The notes: a model not told the origin generated them from the sequence alone. 17,326 nt of DNA from a candidate division TM6 bacterium UASB124 (GCA_001468855.1 LDIV01000005.1:1-17326), one strand, 5' to 3'. Shown: positions 1 through 7,835, numbered from the stretch's first letter. A program made the numbers and translations.

Positions 1-189
1 TTTAAAGCCAGCATCAGAGGATAACTGCCTATATTGCGTAAGTCCTTATTGTAAGCCTTTTTGCCCCCCCATTCAATCAAGCCACAAAAACTTCCGAAGC
101 GTACCTAGCTATTCTCTTGCATCACCTCCCTTAAAGATGATAGTCTGTGACCAAACACAACATACCAACCAAGAACAAAGGGAGAATCA
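1..189. other. Left-edge region without a confident gene
   Basis: No convincing gene is seen on either strand. On the minus strand the frame from 104 down to 1 is free of stops (it would read L-I-E-W-G-G-K-K-A-Y and so on, with a possible TTG start at 80) and could be the start of a gene leaving the window, but about 34 open codons is not significant by itself. Just upstream in that direction, at 117-130, the minus strand carries a very strong Shine-Dalgarno-like string (AAGGGAGGTG directly followed by ATG), yet that ATG frame meets a TAG after five codons (105-107). Read on the plus strand, the same bases resemble the anti-Shine-Dalgarno end of 16S rRNA, but the sequence before them does not resemble rRNA. 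A run of seven C lies at 64-70. The promoter of the downstream PhoH gene probably lies here, but no clear -35/-10 pair was identified. Confidence 0.3.
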
Positions 190-1662
190 ATGGCTATACA
201 ACGACCTCAAGAAAACAATGTTAAACAAACGGGTATCCGCACCAACCGTATTTTTATCCTCGATACCAACGTCCTTATTCACGATTCAAATGCTCTTTTT
301 GCATTTAAAGGGGTCGTCGTTGGTATTCCATTCATCGTATTGGAGGAACTTGATACATTTAAACGAGAAGGTGGCGAGAAAGGACACAATGTCCGAGAAA
401 CAATCAGACATCTTGATGCTTTACGTAAAAAAGGACATCTAGCAAACGGAGTCCCTCTTGATCATGAAACAGATGGTTCTATTTTAAAAGTCTACACAAC
501 ACCGCCCGAAATAACCCTTCCATCGTTACTCAGCCGCAGCATCCACGATGTCAAAGACAACGTCATTTTGCAAACAGTATCAGACCTTGCGCAAGGAGAC
601 AACAAAGTAACGCTTGTTACTAAAGATATTAACGTACGAATCAAAGCCGATGCCTTAGGATTAGAAGCCGAAGATTATCTAAAGGGAACCGTTGTTTATG
701 ATAGTTTTTATAAAGGCTGGATCCGCAAACCAATATCAAATAACGATTTACAATCAATTACCACGGGTGATATCAAATCCATACTGCAAGATATTCAACT
801 ATGGCCAAACCAATACCTCATCCTGGAAAGTGACAACAATCCTGATAACTATCGGCTCTTTAGACACTTACGCAATCAATCTTTCAAAGAAGTTGAGCCT
901 ATCACACTTATGCACATTTTTGGTGCAAAAAACATACAACAATTAATGTCTCTTGATCTTTTAATGGATGATAATATCAAACTGATGACGTTGGTTGGCC
1001 CAGCAGGAACAGGAAAAACATTTCTTGCGCTCCTGGTCGGACTTTACAAAGTTGCCTATGAGCGCATATACCGCAAGCTCCTGGTCACTCGTCCTGTTGT
1101 CGCGCTCGGCGCCGATATTGGTTATTTACCAGGAGACATTCAAGAAAAATTACATTATTGGATGCAACCGGTTCACGATAATTTGGAATTCATTTCAAGC
1201 CAAATGCTCCGCGGCACTGAAGAATATTTAGGTTTCGGCCGGAAGAAAGATAAACGTGGAAAACGTCATGAGCAGGAACGTGAAGAACGCGAAAATCAGC
1301 GGCACCACATAACCCGAGGAGAAACACACATTGTTGAACGGCTCCAGCAACAGGGAGTCATCAGCCTTGAGGCAATCACGTACATGCGCGGCCGTTCCAT
1401 TCCATTTCAATTTGTATTCATTGATGAAGTCCAAAACTTAACACCTCATGAAGTTAAAACTATAGTCAGCCGCGCCGGCGAAGGAACTAAAGTCGTCCTT
1501 GCTGGTGATCCTTATCAAATAGATTCGCCTTATTTGGATTTTAGTAGCAATGGATTAACCGTAACAACTGAAAAAATGAAAGATTTTTCTTTATTTGGAA
1601 CAGTATTTTTAGAAACAAGCGAGCGTAGCGAGTTAGCCAAACTTGCCGCTGAAGCATTGTAA
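190..1662 (+). CDS. PIN domain-PhoH family ATPase (YlaK/PhoH2 type)
   Basis: The product (490 aa) joins an N-terminal PIN nuclease-like domain to a C-terminal PhoH P-loop ATPase, the arrangement known as PhoH2/YlaK, a family linked to RNA unwinding and cleavage. The PIN domain spans roughly residues 18-160, with the first acidic residue in ILDTNVLIHD (D25), a conserved acidic stretch near VLEELD, and a later LVTKD. The PhoH domain has a Walker A motif GPAGTGKT at 270-277 and Walker B FVFIDEVQN around 410-416 (D412/E413), followed by the family string TPHEVKTIVSRAGEGTKVVLAGDPYQID. A very charged Lys/Arg/Glu segment at about 353-380, just before the Walker B half, seems longer than in typical members. 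The ATG at 190 follows a GGGAG-like ribosome site. It is a single gene, ending in a hairpin. Cytoplasmic. The family assignment is firm; the RNA substrate is unknown. Confidence 0.95.
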   Translation: MAIQRPQENNVKQTGIRTNRIFILDTNVLIHDSNALFAFKGVVVGIPFIVLEELDTFKREGGEKGHNVRETIRHLDALRKKGHLANGVPLDHETDGSILKVYTTPPEITLPSLLSRSIHDVKDNVILQTVSDLAQGDNKVTLVTKDINVRIKADALGLEAEDYLKGTVVYDSFYKGWIRKPISNNDLQSITTGDIKSILQDIQLWPNQYLILESDNNPDNYRLFRHLRNQSFKEVEPITLMHIFGAKNIQQLMSLDLLMDDNIKLMTLVGPAGTGKTFLALLVGLYKVAYERIYRKLLVTRPVVALGADIGYLPGDIQEKLHYWMQPVHDNLEFISSQMLRGTEEYLGFGRKKDKRGKRHEQEREERENQRHHITRGETHIVERLQQQGVISLEAITYMRGRSIPFQFVFIDEVQNLTPHEVKTIVSRAGEGTKVVLAGDPYQIDSPYLDFSSNGLTVTTEKMKDFSLFGTVFLETSERSELAKLAAEAL

Positions 1663-1700
1663 AAACAATGCATTTTAATAATGTTTTTTATTTTTTATGT
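1654..1700 (+). terminator. Rho-independent terminator of the PIN-PhoH gene
   Basis: A perfect 7-bp stem, GCATTGT at 1654-1660 and ACAATGC at 1665-1671, with an AAAA loop overlaps the TAA stop codon. It is followed by a T-rich run up to about 1698. The stem is short and the T tract is interrupted, so strength is uncertain. Confidence 0.6.
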
Positions 1701-1734
1701 TTATAACACGATTATATTTCATAATCAAAAACTA

Positions 1735-1764
1735 TTGAGAAAAATAAATTCAATATGATACAGT
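1735..1764 (+). promoter_or_regulatory. Possible promoter of the three-gene secreted cluster
   Basis: TTGAGA at 1735-1740 is followed after 18 bases by TACAGT (1759-1764); a better -10 match, TATGAT, lies at 1754-1759 but with only 13 bases of spacing. The region is AT-rich, so chance matches are likely. It is the only gap of promoter size before the cluster, and a clear Shine-Dalgarno (GAAGGAGAGG) follows at about 1808-1817. Confidence 0.35.
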
Positions 1765-1822
1765 AAAAAATAGTCGTATTTATAGTGTGTTGTATTTCTT
1801 TTAACCAGAAGGAGAGGACTAT

Positions 1823-2629
1823 ATGAAGACTGCTCTTAAAAGAGCGCTCTTATCGGTGGCTATCGGAAGCATCGCATCAACGATAATCGCTCAATTACCA
1901 GCACCGGAATTAGATAATTACACCTATAATCAAATAAAAGCATTGGTAGATGCACGTCCAGCAAGCGATAAAGCCGGACTGACAGCACTTCAAGACTTGT
2001 TAAAGGTCGCGTATGGAAAAAATATTTTTAGTGCCAACCAAAAAGCAAATATCGGTGATCCAACAACTCCAGCTGCAGGCACAATGCTTGCATCCGTCGC
2101 AACAGACATTGCCAAAATAGATGCTGCAAACACACAAGAACAAACAACAAGAACAGCATTTAATGCTGCAGTTACAGCACTTGCAACAAAAACTGATTTT
2201 GCAGATATCTTAACTGATCTTGAAAGTATCTTCAATACCTATACACAAACATTCTTATCATCAGAGACCGCATCCCTACAAAAAGTAACTGAAAAATTAA
2301 CCGCTCTTTTCAATACATGCAAATCACAAGCTAACACTTTTCTCACGCGGTTCTCAACACTTCTTAGTAAAGCAGCACAAGCAGCTTATGTAACAACTTA
2401 CATAAATACACTTCCGGCCGGCGATGTACACAAAATCGACCTTGCCGGATATAAAACATATGTTGATACAACGCTGCCACCATTTAGAACGTTTGTAAAA
2501 ACCATTGGTGACATTATTGCAGGTTCTGATCCCTATGCTACCAAACTTACTAACCTCAAAAATGCTATTGCTGGAACAAGCCTCACTTATGCCAATGTCC
2601 AAGGCATTGATTATGCAAATGTAAAATGA
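1823..2629 (+). CDS. Secreted protein of unknown function, paralogue of the third gene in the cluster
   Basis: The family is not recognised. The protein (268 aa) starts with a typical signal peptide: K/R at positions 3 and 7, a hydrophobic stretch to about residue 22, then a likely cut near IIAQLPAPE. The mature part is Ala/Thr/Leu-rich, without cysteine clusters or membrane segments, and probably mainly helical. Two stretches match the protein encoded at 4348-5295: an early LLK-AYGKN-IFSANQ (compare LLQTAIDKPNLFSPEQ) and a later GYKTYVDTTLPPF (compare NKTYFKSTVLPQI). Its C-terminal tail, YATKLTNLKNAI then TYANVQGIDYANV, resembles the tail of the next protein. The start is chosen for its strong Shine-Dalgarno (GAAGGAGAGG) six bases upstream. 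First gene of a likely operon; the gap to the next gene is 50 bases. Probable location is the periplasm or beyond; the role is unknown. Confidence 0.85.
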   Translation: MKTALKRALLSVAIGSIASTIIAQLPAPELDNYTYNQIKALVDARPASDKAGLTALQDLLKVAYGKNIFSANQKANIGDPTTPAAGTMLASVATDIAKIDAANTQEQTTRTAFNAAVTALATKTDFADILTDLESIFNTYTQTFLSSETASLQKVTEKLTALFNTCKSQANTFLTRFSTLLSKAAQAAYVTTYINTLPAGDVHKIDLAGYKTYVDTTLPPFRTFVKTIGDIIAGSDPYATKLTNLKNAIAGTSLTYANVQGIDYANVK

Positions 2630-2679
2630 TCAATTTGTTGTTTCTATATCATATAGTCTTAATCTAAAGGAGATCTACA

Positions 2680-4329
2680 ATGACTGAAAGAATAAAAAAC
2701 TACAGCTCTTATTGGTGGGCAAAATTATGCCCCCTTGTTGTAGGAATATTGTTTGCTTTTAACTTTTATGCATCTGCAACTGAATATGTCTTAGGTGTAA
2801 ACAGTTCAAACGCATTGTTTTTATGGACAGGTGGCACCAGTAACGATACATGGAAGTCACTTAGTGCGACAAGTGCTTTTTCTCATATAGCAGTCGGCCC
2901 GTATGGCTTTTGGGCTATTACTGCAAGCAAAGATGCCAATGGAAATGGCGTCATTAAATTTAGCGCAAGTAAACCTGATGATTCAGCGCAAATGACATGG
3001 ATTCAGATTCCTGGAGGGCTTGTTCAGCTTGATGTAGATAATAATACCGGTGAGGTTTGGGGCGTAAACAGTTTCGGTGAAATCTACTATAGAAAAGGAA
3101 TAACTGCCCAAAATCCAATAGGAACTGACTGGGTCTTAGATCCAGCGAATGGACGGCTTAAATATGTTTCTGTTGGTCAAAACTGCGTATGGGGTGTTAA
3201 TTCTGCATTCGGTATCTTTAGAAAAGCTATAAATACTGGAACACAAACTACAGCAGCAGATATTACACCACGCATCAATGCTGGATGGACTCAAATGCGT
3301 GGAACAGCAATGTGCGTAAGCATAGGAAATCAATATGTATATCACCTATCAAACCAGGATGGTGCAATATTATTTAAAACATTGGCAGGGAGTATTAATA
3401 ATGATCAAGCATGGGGAACTTATAATCCTCAAAAACCTGATGGAACAAAACTTACATTAAAACAAATTTCAGCCGGATCAACTAGCGTATGGGGCACTGG
3501 CTGGTCAGATGATTTGATATGGCGAGCAAACGAACCTTATGGTTATACCTGGACGCCCTTGACAAACGGCCGTCTTAAGCAAGTAGACATTGGTGACTTT
3601 AAACCAAGCATCCCAACTAATGCTGCAAACTATGGCAACTACATAGTACTCAAACACAAAACTACCAGTAGATATCTTGCAGCATTCCCAAATATCCTAT
3701 ACAACCACACAGGATCATCAAAACAAGGTGTCATTGCCGGAAGAACAACTCCTAAGGAATATTGGCTTATTCAAGGACGCTATAATTCTGCCACTCCAAC
3801 AACTCCGGTAAAATTAGGCGATATCATTAGACTAGCAGCATTTAACGGTTATTATCTACATAGTCATACAAACAAATCACCAATTAGCTCACAACAAGAA
3901 GTCACCGCTTATGGAACTGACGATGCCAATAATAATTGGACTATATATTCTATTTCATACAACAATTCACCAAGCATATATTTAGTACCAGGTGCAATCG
4001 TACGTTTGATTCATACCGCAACAGGATATGCTCTACATTCTCACACAGAACTGTACACGGCAACAAATTCCCCTTCTGCAAGTTTGATTGGATTAAACGA
4101 GGTTACTACGTATGGTGGCAACGATGAAAATGACCTCTGGATTGTTGAGGAAATCAGTACCACCAAACCGCTAGCACAAATAGCGCAAACTTTCGTTAAT
4201 GCTGTAAAGACAAATATGACAGCTTTGGATTATAAAACCAAAATAGCAAATGTCCTCAGTTTACTTGGTGACGCTCAATACGCAAACCTCAACTATAGTG
4301 ATCTCAAAAACATATCACCAACAAATTAA
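2680..4329 (+). CDS. Secreted tectonin-repeat and MIR-domain protein
   Basis: This 549-residue protein has an N-terminal hydrophobic signal ending in FYASA, with a probable cut before TEYVLG (after residue 33). Residues about 35-308 form tectonin-like beta-propeller repeats, with recurring units such as VWGVNSFGEIYYRKG (126-140) and LKYVSVGQNCVWGVN (160-174), then LKQISAGSTSVWGTGW and LKQVDIG. Residues about 315-492 look like a MIR domain of three motifs, seen in IVLKHKTTSRYL, GYYLHSHTN with QQEVTAYGTDDANNNW, and GYALHSHTE with LNEVTTYGGNDENDLW; such motifs are typical of eukaryotic SDF2 and protein O-mannosyltransferases. Both domain types commonly bind glycans or ligands, so a lectin-like role is plausible. 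The tail (about 511-545) resembles the tail of the preceding gene product. A GGAG ribosome site precedes the ATG. No enzymatic motif was seen. The domain calls are pattern-based and good, the role is inference. Confidence 0.88.
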   Translation: MTERIKNYSSYWWAKLCPLVVGILFAFNFYASATEYVLGVNSSNALFLWTGGTSNDTWKSLSATSAFSHIAVGPYGFWAITASKDANGNGVIKFSASKPDDSAQMTWIQIPGGLVQLDVDNNTGEVWGVNSFGEIYYRKGITAQNPIGTDWVLDPANGRLKYVSVGQNCVWGVNSAFGIFRKAINTGTQTTAADITPRINAGWTQMRGTAMCVSIGNQYVYHLSNQDGAILFKTLAGSINNDQAWGTYNPQKPDGTKLTLKQISAGSTSVWGTGWSDDLIWRANEPYGYTWTPLTNGRLKQVDIGDFKPSIPTNAANYGNYIVLKHKTTSRYLAAFPNILYNHTGSSKQGVIAGRTTPKEYWLIQGRYNSATPTTPVKLGDIIRLAAFNGYYLHSHTNKSPISSQQEVTAYGTDDANNNWTIYSISYNNSPSIYLVPGAIVRLIHTATGYALHSHTELYTATNSPSASLIGLNEVTTYGGNDENDLWIVEEISTTKPLAQIAQTFVNAVKTNMTALDYKTKIANVLSLLGDAQYANLNYSDLKNISPTN

Positions 4330-4347
4330 ATGTTTTTGGAGCTTAAT

Positions 4348-5295
4348 ATGAATAAAAAAATATTACTAATTTCCTGCATAATAACGTTTTCAGCGTTCGC
4401 AAGCGATAATTATCTTTTTGATACAATTACAGAGCTATACAATGACAATACCAACAGGCAAGCAAATACCGATACATTTGTAAGCCTCTTGCAAACCGCT
4501 ATTGATAAACCAAACCTTTTCTCCCCAGAACAACTAACAACGCTTCAAACATATAAAACCGCCTTAACACAACCAGCTGGCGGGACAAGCACAAGCACAG
4601 GGACAAGCACAGAAACTCCACAATACGCAACAGCTACGGAAGCAATTACAGCGATTGACAATGCTTTAAAACAAGCTAATGTTGTAGACAAATTGGCAGG
4701 CTTTAACAACATCATCACCACTCTTGCAAATGCTACCAACGCTAGTTTCATGACAGCACCTAATACCTTAGCAGATCTACAAGCTAAGGTTACTAAAGAA
4801 CTCTTTAATCTATATGGAACTCGTATTAAGACAGATGCCACAGCACTGGATAAATTAACAGCATTAATCCAAGCAGCAGTTAACTCAACATTAATAACTG
4901 AATCAAACAAAACTTACTTTAAATCAACGGTTCTCCCTCAAATTGCAAATGATAAAAATGTAATAGCATCTTCACTTGCGACAGCTCAATTAAACACAGA
5001 CACACAAGCAGCCATTGCAAAAGCAATAGCTCAAACTAAATATGCAAACAAAATTAGTGGCCTTCAAACAGTCGTAACCGGAGCTAAAGGGAAAAAGTTT
5101 GTAGCAAAAACACAAAATGCTTATGCTTCAGCTCTTACAAATCTTTATAATAAACGGGCAACGATTAAGAAAGAAAATGCAGTACTCAAAGCAAAATTCT
5201 TAACGTTACTCAACGCATCAAAAACAACGCCACTTCTAACAACAGCACAACAAAACACTGTCAAGAAATGGATTCCCGTTGTACAAAAACTTTAG
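4348..5295 (+). CDS. Secreted protein of unknown function, paralogue of the first gene in the cluster
   Basis: The family is not recognised. An in-frame ATG at 4330 touches the previous stop, but the ATG at 4348 is preferred: it has a GGAG site eight bases upstream and begins a clean signal peptide (MNKKILLISC then ITFSAFA, cut near SDNYLF), giving 315 aa. The mature protein is Ala/Thr/Lys-rich and predicted mainly helical. Near residues 83-94 is a Thr/Ser/Gly linker from a short DNA repeat (4582-4612, GGGACAAGCACA units). Matches to the product of 1823-2629 include the LLQ-AIDKPNLFSPEQ motif, a KTYFKSTVLP motif and KYANKISGLQTVVTG (compare PYATKLTNLKNAIAG). The C-terminal 60 residues are strongly basic. 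The stop overlaps the end of cmk on the other strand by four bases. Third gene of the likely operon, probably exported; function unknown. Confidence 0.85.
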   Translation: MNKKILLISCIITFSAFASDNYLFDTITELYNDNTNRQANTDTFVSLLQTAIDKPNLFSPEQLTTLQTYKTALTQPAGGTSTSTGTSTETPQYATATEAITAIDNALKQANVVDKLAGFNNIITTLANATNASFMTAPNTLADLQAKVTKELFNLYGTRIKTDATALDKLTALIQAAVNSTLITESNKTYFKSTVLPQIANDKNVIASSLATAQLNTDTQAAIAKAIAQTKYANKISGLQTVVTGAKGKKFVAKTQNAYASALTNLYNKRATIKKENAVLKAKFLTLLNASKTTPLLTTAQQNTVKKWIPVVQKL

Positions 5296-5972
5296 AATGA
5301 TTTAAAGCAAACATTAAGGTGATGCATAAATGCATCAATGGTTTGCTCAAAATTGAGATTGGTATTATCAATTACAATAGCGCCGCTTGGAATAACCAGT
5401 GGCGCTATTTTTCTTGTTCTATCACGTTCATCTCGTTGTATAAGTGAATCTTTAATGTCTTGAAATGATTGTGTAACACGACGTCGCTGGTCACTACATA
5501 ATCTGCGAGCACGCACATCAACATCAGCCGTTAAAAAAAACTTACATTCGGCTTGTGGAAAGACCACCGATCCGCAATCACGACCATCGGCAACAAGATT
5601 ATTTTTTTGAGCTATGGAACGTTGTAAATTCAATAATGCTTGACGAACAACAGGACTTGCAGAAACAAGCGATGCCAATTGATCTATAGCAGTATCATAT
5701 AAAGCATCCGTAATTTCTTGTCCATCATAAAAAACATGTGCTTTGTTATTGCTGTAGGTATACGTAATATGCTGAGCAAAATCAAGATCTTTGTCGACCA
5801 ATACTTGTACCAACTGTGTATCAAGCGCTTTATGGTTAAGTACACTTAGAACGTAAGCTATCGCTCTATACAATAAACCTGTATTGAGATAATAAAAATT
5901 GAGCCTGTTGGCAAGCTCCTGAGCAACACTGCTCTTACCACTTGCAACAGGCCCATCAATTGTAATCACCAT
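5292..5972 (-). CDS. cmk: Cytidylate kinase
   Basis: Cytidylate kinase phosphorylates CMP and dCMP to the diphosphates using ATP, in cytoplasmic pyrimidine nucleotide supply. The 226-residue length fits the bacterial family. Visible features are the N-terminal P-loop IDGPVASGKSS (K13), the YLNTGLLYRA nucleoside-binding segment after it (usually YLDTGAMYRA), the NLVADGRDCGSVVFPQAE block matching the conserved DGRD-GT-VFP motif, KFFLTADVDVRARR, and an Arg-rich lid with QRDERDRTRKIAPL. The C-terminal IDNTNLNFEQTI is also typical. Small departures from consensus (N for D in YLNTG, C in DGRDCG) are conservative. It lies 30 bases downstream of a co-directional gene and may be read from that gene's promoter. 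Its end overlaps the convergent secreted-protein gene by four bases, leaving no room for a separate terminator. Confidence 0.95.
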   Translation of the reverse strand: MVITIDGPVASGKSSVAQELANRLNFYYLNTGLLYRAIAYVLSVLNHKALDTQLVQVLVDKDLDFAQHITYTYSNNKAHVFYDGQEITDALYDTAIDQLASLVSASPVVRQALLNLQRSIAQKNNLVADGRDCGSVVFPQAECKFFLTADVDVRARRLCSDQRRRVTQSFQDIKDSLIQRDERDRTRKIAPLVIPSGAIVIDNTNLNFEQTIDAFMHHLNVCFKSF

Positions 5973-6002
5973 CTACGTATCTCTATATTTATGTGAAACT
6001 TA

Positions 6003-6896
6003 TTAAACAACAATTAACAACGTATTATATGCATTCGTCAATTGTTTTAGCAATAAATAACGATAACCATTGATATAAGAAAGAATTTCTTTAGTTTCCT
6101 GAGGGTATTCTTGATGCATAAGAGCACCAAATGACGTTCGAGCCTTAAACTCTTGCAACGGCAAGGAATAATCTTCTTTATATTGCTGTTTAATGTGTTG
6201 TACTTTGACTTTTATACTATCGATCAGTCGTTGATAATCTGAAAGTCTTCTAAGTTGATTGTTACAACTCTCAATTTCCGATGCAAATGTCTTCTTCCAA
6301 AAATCTAATTCTTTTTTACGAGCATCCGCATAATACGCCATTCGCATTGATTGATCTTTTTGTGCTTGATGCTGCCAATTATTTTCATACCAATCATACC
6401 TTTGATTTACGTTCTTTAATTCATTTTCTTGTTCAGCATAAGCATCCTTCATCTTAACGCTAAGCTCATTAATTCTCATAGAAATCAAGGCTTCAATTGG
6501 CATGTTATTAATTTCATTAAATTTCGATTTAAATCGATCAGAAAGATTATGTATTGTTAGCGTCTCTTCTGAAGAGATTCCTAATAACAATTTATAAGAC
6601 TCTTTTTTCTTATCAAACATCGCTTGTGAATATGCTGCTTGAATTCGTTGTTCTCCTTTCAGACATACTTTATTGGCCTTTAGTGCAGCCAATTGATATA
6701 GTTCACGTTTCTGTTGAATTTCTAATAATTTTTTCAACTCTTCATCTGTAACTGTAAAACGTTCATCAAAATCTACAGTGAAATGCCCATCAGAATCCAT
6801 TTTATAAAAATTATAAGCTATATTTTCCATCGACATTACCGGGAAAGAAAATAGGCATATAAAAAACAATGTAAATAATCCTATATTTTTTTTCAT
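6003..6896 (-). CDS. Secreted charged coiled-coil-like protein, function unknown
   Basis: The family is not recognised. The 297-residue product opens with a clear signal peptide: MKKN, a hydrophobic run (IGLFTLFFICLFSF), and a probable cut after VMS, so the mature protein begins MENIAYNF. The remainder is rich in Lys, Glu, Gln and Tyr, with heptad-like stretches in the middle (about 130-235, including ELSVKMKDAYAEQENELKNVNQRYDWYENN) that suggest long helices or coiled coil. No enzymatic motif, cysteine cluster or later membrane segment is seen. A GGAAGGAA ribosome site sits just before the ATG, and a good TTGACA promoter lies about 40-65 bases upstream. cmk follows after 30 bases on the same strand, which may be simple read-through. 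Probably periplasmic or exported; a structural or binding role is only a guess. Confidence 0.82.
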   Translation of the reverse strand: MKKNIGLFTLFFICLFSFPVMSMENIAYNFYKMDSDGHFTVDFDERFTVTDEELKKLLEIQQKRELYQLAALKANKVCLKGEQRIQAAYSQAMFDKKKESYKLLLGISSEETLTIHNLSDRFKSKFNEINNMPIEALISMRINELSVKMKDAYAEQENELKNVNQRYDWYENNWQHQAQKDQSMRMAYYADARKKELDFWKKTFASEIESCNNQLRRLSDYQRLIDSIKVKVQHIKQQYKEDYSLPLQEFKARTSFGALMHQEYPQETKEILSYINGYRYLLLKQLTNAYNTLLIVV

Positions 6897-6932
6897 AAAG
6901 TTCCTTCCATTTAAAAATAAAAAAGGGTCATA

Positions 6933-6961
6933 ACAATAAAGAACTTGAATCTATTTGTCAA
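6933..6961 (-). promoter_or_regulatory. Sigma70-type promoter for the secreted coiled-coil gene (and possibly cmk)
   Basis: On the minus strand a perfect -35 TTGACA (6961-6956) is followed after 17 bases by TATTGT (6938-6933), which matches four of six -10 bases. The start codon at 6896 and its GGAAGGAA site follow at a normal distance. Confidence 0.65.
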
Positions 6962-7049
6962 TTACAACGTTGCTTTATTGCAATAAATTAAAGATGGATT
7001 TTATGTATGACCCAAATAATCAAAAAGAACCACCCATTTAAAAAAACTT

Positions 7050-7081
7050 AATATATATTCAAAACTCAATATATATTCAAA
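7050..7081. repeat. Short AT-rich direct repeat
   Basis: The 14-mer AATATATATTCAAA occurs twice, at 7050-7063 and 7068-7081, separated by four bases (ACTC). It lies in non-coding sequence between the promoter of the minus-strand secreted gene and the IS30 remnant. It is low in complexity and may be chance or a slippage product. Confidence 0.6.
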
Positions 7082-7135
7082 TGTAAAATAATACTAACAA
7101 AAATAAACACCTTAGGCAAGCTTAAATATCTTCTA

Positions 7136-7163
7136 TTTTTCAAAAAATTCATTTTTTGAAAAA
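7136..7163. repeat. Perfect inverted repeat (12-bp arms, 4-base loop)
   Basis: TTTTTCAAAAAA at 7136-7147 pairs exactly with TTTTTTGAAAAA at 7152-7163 around the loop TTCA. It lies just beyond the C-terminal end of the transposase remnant (stop at 7202-7204). It could be a weak terminator, or part of the old end of the insertion sequence. It has no GC-rich stem, so a strong terminator is unlikely. Confidence 0.6.
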
Positions 7164-7201
7164 ATGATTGATTTTAGTTCATTTTTAAAGATAGGTAATA
7201 T

Positions 7202-7670
7202 CTAGAAGGAAGAACAATATTCATAATTTAAAACATCAAATTGTGTTCTAAAGCCTAAAACTCGCTGAAGCATCGAATTTAAGCGATTTTGAGCTCCCCC
7301 GTCAGAAATTTCTGAGAGTGGGCAAATTTTATCCAAAAACGTCTAATTGTACGATTAACCCGCTCAACTTGTCCTTTTTCCCATGACGCAAATACATCAC
7401 AAAAATAGGTCGCTAAATGATAATCAAATTCCTTCCCTTGCTCAAACCTTCATAAATCAAACTTTTCAGCCATTCATCGATCGTTATCTTTTGTTTTCTA
7501 TGTGTTTTTCGTTCCAGCGCCAAACGGTGAACGCGATCAGGTATGTATCCATGGCTACTGCTTGAATTACGCTTTATTCCCCGCGATATTGTCGATCGAT
7601 CTTTCCCAAAGCCCTTTGTGCAGCACCTTTCTTTTTGCAATGCCCTGGAGTATATCAGGTAGCATTGCAC
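7202..7670 (-). pseudogene. Decayed IS30-family transposase
   Basis: Read on the minus strand, this is a broken IS30-type transposase. The N-terminal part (7670-7413) carries the helix-turn-helix block GFGKDRSTISRGIKRN and GYIPDRVHRLALERK, which matches the family pattern LG-RS-STISRE-RRN. The frame ends in a stop near 7413, but in another frame EFDYHLATYFCDVF then ASWEKGQVERVNRTIRRF (about 7430-7333) matches the DDE C-terminal block, including the conserved SWEKG-xxEN-R string. That frame meets TAA near 7278; a further shift restores QNRLNSMLQRVLGFRTQFDVLNY and ends at 7202-7204. Several changes are therefore present: loss of the middle of the catalytic domain (a full protein would be over 300 aa), at least two frame breaks, and probably a small loss before the helix-turn-helix. 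It cannot make an active enzyme. No target duplication was found. Confidence 0.85.
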
Positions 7671-7692
7671 TTCATTTTAGATTCTTTAATTT

Positions 7693-7714
7693 GTAAAAAA
7701 TAATTATTTTTTAC
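7693..7714. repeat. Perfect 22-bp palindrome beside the IS30 remnant
   Basis: The 22 bases are exactly self-complementary, with half-site GTAAAAAATAA. It lies just upstream of the N-terminal end of the transposase remnant and mirrors the hairpin on its other side (7136-7163); both have an A6...T6 core. The pair may mark the old ends of the element, or one may be a bidirectional weak terminator. Evidence for either is only positional. Confidence 0.55.
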
Positions 7715-7835
7715 ACAATAGTGGCCTAAAAAATGTAGAATTTTTAAAATTTTAATGAATTAATGCTCTTTCTTAGTATCTAATATTCAAAACATAAGAA
7801 TAAACAGACAAAACACTTACCATTTTTGGCCAAAC

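Noticed and set aside
110..130. End of a 16S rRNA gene
   Set aside because: Only the ATCACCTCCC string fits; the 100 bases before it show none of the conserved 16S 3' sequence.
4330..4347. Six extra N-terminal residues for the third secreted protein
   Set aside because: The ATG at 4330 lacks a ribosome site and would put MFLELN before the signal peptide; the ATG at 4348 has GGAG and a standard signal start.
4545..4910. Minus-strand ORF of 121 codons inside the third secreted gene
   Set aside because: It is a shadow of an Ala/Thr-rich coding frame; no ribosome site or domain.
7383..7696. Plus-strand ORFs over the transposase remnant
   Set aside because: They are antisense to a region with clear IS30 homology on the minus strand.
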